Shown one piece after another: positions 61,868 to 64,000 of a stretch of 64,000 nucleotides of DNA. Numbering within the stretch: the stretch's first letter is position 1; every line of letters starts with the position of its first letter. The stretch spans positions 55,459,501 through 55,523,500 of the forward strand of contig CM074862.1 in NCBI GenBank assembly GCA_037501455.1, in the 5' to 3' direction. Made by a program: the position numbers and the translations under genes. The notes beneath the pieces are model-generated. The model did not search any database, had not been told where the DNA came from, and saw nothing but the letters and a program-made list of their open reading frames with translations. The DNA comes from Lantana camara. Its lineage: Eukaryota > Streptophyta > Magnoliopsida > Lamiales > Verbenaceae.

Positions 61868-63221
61868 TGCTAGGTCTCACATCCACTCGAGTGTAGTACG
61901 GTGCAGGACTTGTAGTGTTAAGCGACCTAAGACCCTTAAATGCTCAAAGGTGAGGTTTAGGATCTTTCTTTTTAGTTAAGCGACCTAAGACCCTTAAATG
62001 CTCGTTTTCTAGCCCGCATGCGACTATATATATATATAGTTAAATATGTGTAATGTACGATATATTTATGATCTTGTTATCAAGTTTTGGCTTTTGAAAG
62101 GGCTATATCTACGAGCATATATGAGCTCATGTTTTAATGAAAGAGTAATGTTTATGACAGTTTAATGTTAATGTTCGTAATGTTAATGATTTGTAATGAG
62201 CGAGAATGCATTGAAAGGTAAGGTAATGTAATGGTAATGTTGGGTCCAAGAGACGTGGGTAAGGGTGACCTGGGTCGGCCACGGAGTCGCCGGTTATTGA
62301 CCCCTGTACACTCTCCATCCAAGGTACTACGTAAGACCCTAGGGAGGTTGGGGAAGTCGTGGTGCTCTTGATGCCTTCGGAATGAACCGGGGAGGACTCG
62401 TGTGGGTTAGCTACCCCTCGAGGAATTTATAATGGCACTCGTGCAGTTAATAGCCCTCAAGGAATTTACTAATGGATGGTTAGGGTCTGCAGGCTCTTCC
62501 ATCACCGGAGTTTGAGGATTGAATGTGATTTCTGACTTGTATAATGTAATGTAATGGGAAGTAACGGTGGATGCTCGTACTCACCGAGCTTAGTGAAATG
62601 GTTAGATTATAGAACGGGAATAGAGTCTTTATTAATGTAATTTATAAGTATATGATATGTAATGTCCTTTGAAAGTGATTTGGTATGCAAAACCTATTCC
62701 CGGTTCATAACCTTTATCTTTTACGTGCTTTGCTATTTATATGTATAGTGTGTGGGTGTGCGTTAGCCCCCTTACTCAATCGAGATATGACTGACACCTC
62801 TCCTTTTCCCACTTTAGTTTGCAGGTCTTTTGAGCACGAGCTAGGCGGAGAAGTGGGTCGTTCGAGTCTCATTTTTTGGTATAGGTCGTGCTAGGTGCAT
62901 TGCACTCATTTTGGCTTGTATTTAATGAATTGATTATGTTATGAATTTTGTTTTGGAAATATGAATCGTTTTGGCTACGTATATTTGATCATGTGATGTA
63001 TAAGTTTATTTTGGAAATTTTAAATTACTAGAACTCCTTGCTTCCGCTATTTGTTTTTTTTTTTTTATCACGCGCTCTGGTTTAGTTTTAGCTCCGCCTA
63101 GCCTAGTGAGTGTGTGGTCTCCCGTTTGCTTAGACTTGAGCTCGTGTATGGACTTCCCATTTCATATGCGGGTTCGGGTTTAAGTGCGGGGGATGTGGTG
63201 GCCCGCGTTCCGGGTGCTACA
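61868..63221 (+). repeat. LTR Q, 3' part, plus strand
   Basis: Contains the GTGAGG donor-like site near 61949, a CTCAATCG...ATGACTGAC hairpin near 62775, a TTTGCAG acceptor near 62823 and the conserved U5-like end CGGGTGCTACA at 63221. Its 5' part is not recognisable in the window. Sequence after it (GATAT, 63222-63226) may be its target site, but the partner was not found. Confidence 0.65.
61918..62003. repeat. 58-bp tandem duplication in LTR Q
   Basis: AAGCGACCTAAGACCC with flanks occurs at about 61920-61945 and 61978-62003. Other LTRs have one copy at the equivalent place. Confidence 0.8.
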
Positions 63222-64000
63222 GATATCATCCACAAACCCTAGTTTTTATTCTAACTCCAGTAGTATCGAAAATCTCTTCAAAACCCTAATTACTATTCTT
63301 ACCGTAAACAATTTTTTGTTCATTCACTTTTTGATATTCAATATTATAGTCAAAATGGTCCTTGAATTATTTTATGAATTCTCATACTCTTCCCAAAAAA
63401 TAATTCCAACCGTAGCTCATTTCATAAATATTTTCTTTCTTAAAATCACTATTTCCACCATTAAAGTTTAACTTACATTTGATAATCCAACTAATACTCA
63501 AAATGTTCCTTGAATTTTTCTCTAACCATGACCACTTTCTCGACCTTTAAATTTCATCGTAGGTTCGTTTTACATAATTTATCATGATTTTCATAATTTC
63601 TAAAGTCTATAACTTTCAAACGAAAAACTTAAACGTAATATAATTATAATCATGACGAAGCTCGCTTTACGCTATTTCTTTCACTACTTTCACCACTTCA
63701 AGCTATCGTCTCTAGACCCTTGAATAAATTGCACATTATTTTATTTTTTTTTTATTATATTATGACATTATCCATGACATCACACCCTCTAATGACATCA
63801 TCCATGACATCACATTCTAAAATTAGAAAGTTAGGAGTATGATCAAGAATTGTCCACATTTCCTATACATTTTCATATTTCCTTCCATGTCCCATTTCTA
63901 CACCTATAAATACCCCCCCCAAACCTGCCATTTCGAACACACAAATCCCTCCATTTCTCTATCTATCTCTCTCAAGCCACTCTCCTCTCTCTCAAGGTTA
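63222..64000 (+). repeat. Second M-type LTR, partial
   Basis: Aligns to about 51703-52505 of LTR M. Contains a TATA box (63904-63912), a CT-rich tract and, at the window end, a donor-like AAG|GTTA (GT 63997-63998). Its 5' part is absent on the left, where LTR Q ends, and it runs off the window on the right. Confidence 0.65.

Overview
This window looks like heterochromatic DNA from a eudicot plant. It is AT-rich and consists almost entirely of LTR retrotransposons nested inside one another. I found no host protein gene, tRNA, rRNA or CRISPR array. The plant assignment rests on three things: Ty1/copia and chromodomain-type Ty3/gypsy polyproteins with plant-like motifs, gypsy LTRs of 2.7-4.1 kb, and primer binding sites complementary to plant initiator tRNA-Met (TGGTATCAGAGC). 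I cannot name the species. Elements are given letters for cross-reference.

Left part (1-16.3 kb). An unassigned stretch (1-1158) is followed by gypsy LTR-A (1159-3834) with its PBS and a short leader. Next come a 5'-truncated copia element (4166-9937), a piece of a minus-strand gypsy LTR (9938-10957), and a second, shorter copia fragment (10958-13458). The pol gene and 3' LTR of another gypsy element, B, start at 13459.

Middle (16.3-36.7 kb) is a four-level nest resolved by target-site duplications (TSDs). B's 3' LTR holds solo LTR C (TSD GTTCT). C holds the complete, young, non-coding element D (TSD AGTCA, two LTRs of exactly 3979 bp). D's 3' LTR holds solo LTR E (TSD GATTA).

Right part (36.7-64 kb). 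A copia LTR scrap and the internal remnant of a minus-strand gypsy element lead into its 5' LTR H (39349-48850). H contains solo LTR G (TSD ATATC), which contains solo LTR F (TSD GGAAG/GAAAG). Then come LTR remnants K, P1 and P2, an LTR of a different family (M), solo LTR N (TSD TGCTA) containing solo LTR O (TSD CAAAT/CAAAC), the 3' end of LTR Q, and a second M-type LTR running off the window end.

Two patterns recur in the long gypsy LTRs although their sequences differ greatly. First, the LTRs keep a shared splice-like layout: a donor (usually AAG|GTAAGY), an internal exon-like block usually 60-86 nt long and often 72-74 nt, and a final CAG acceptor preceded by a CAGTC...GACTG hairpin. Second, in eight LTRs the first predicted intron holds a cluster of short palindromes around a CGGNCG-like core, with arms specific to each LTR or small LTR group. 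A third signal is a run of about 12 short hairpins with co-varying stems near the 3' end of element D. I consider these the most promising undescribed features. All counts, alignments and distances were made by eye.
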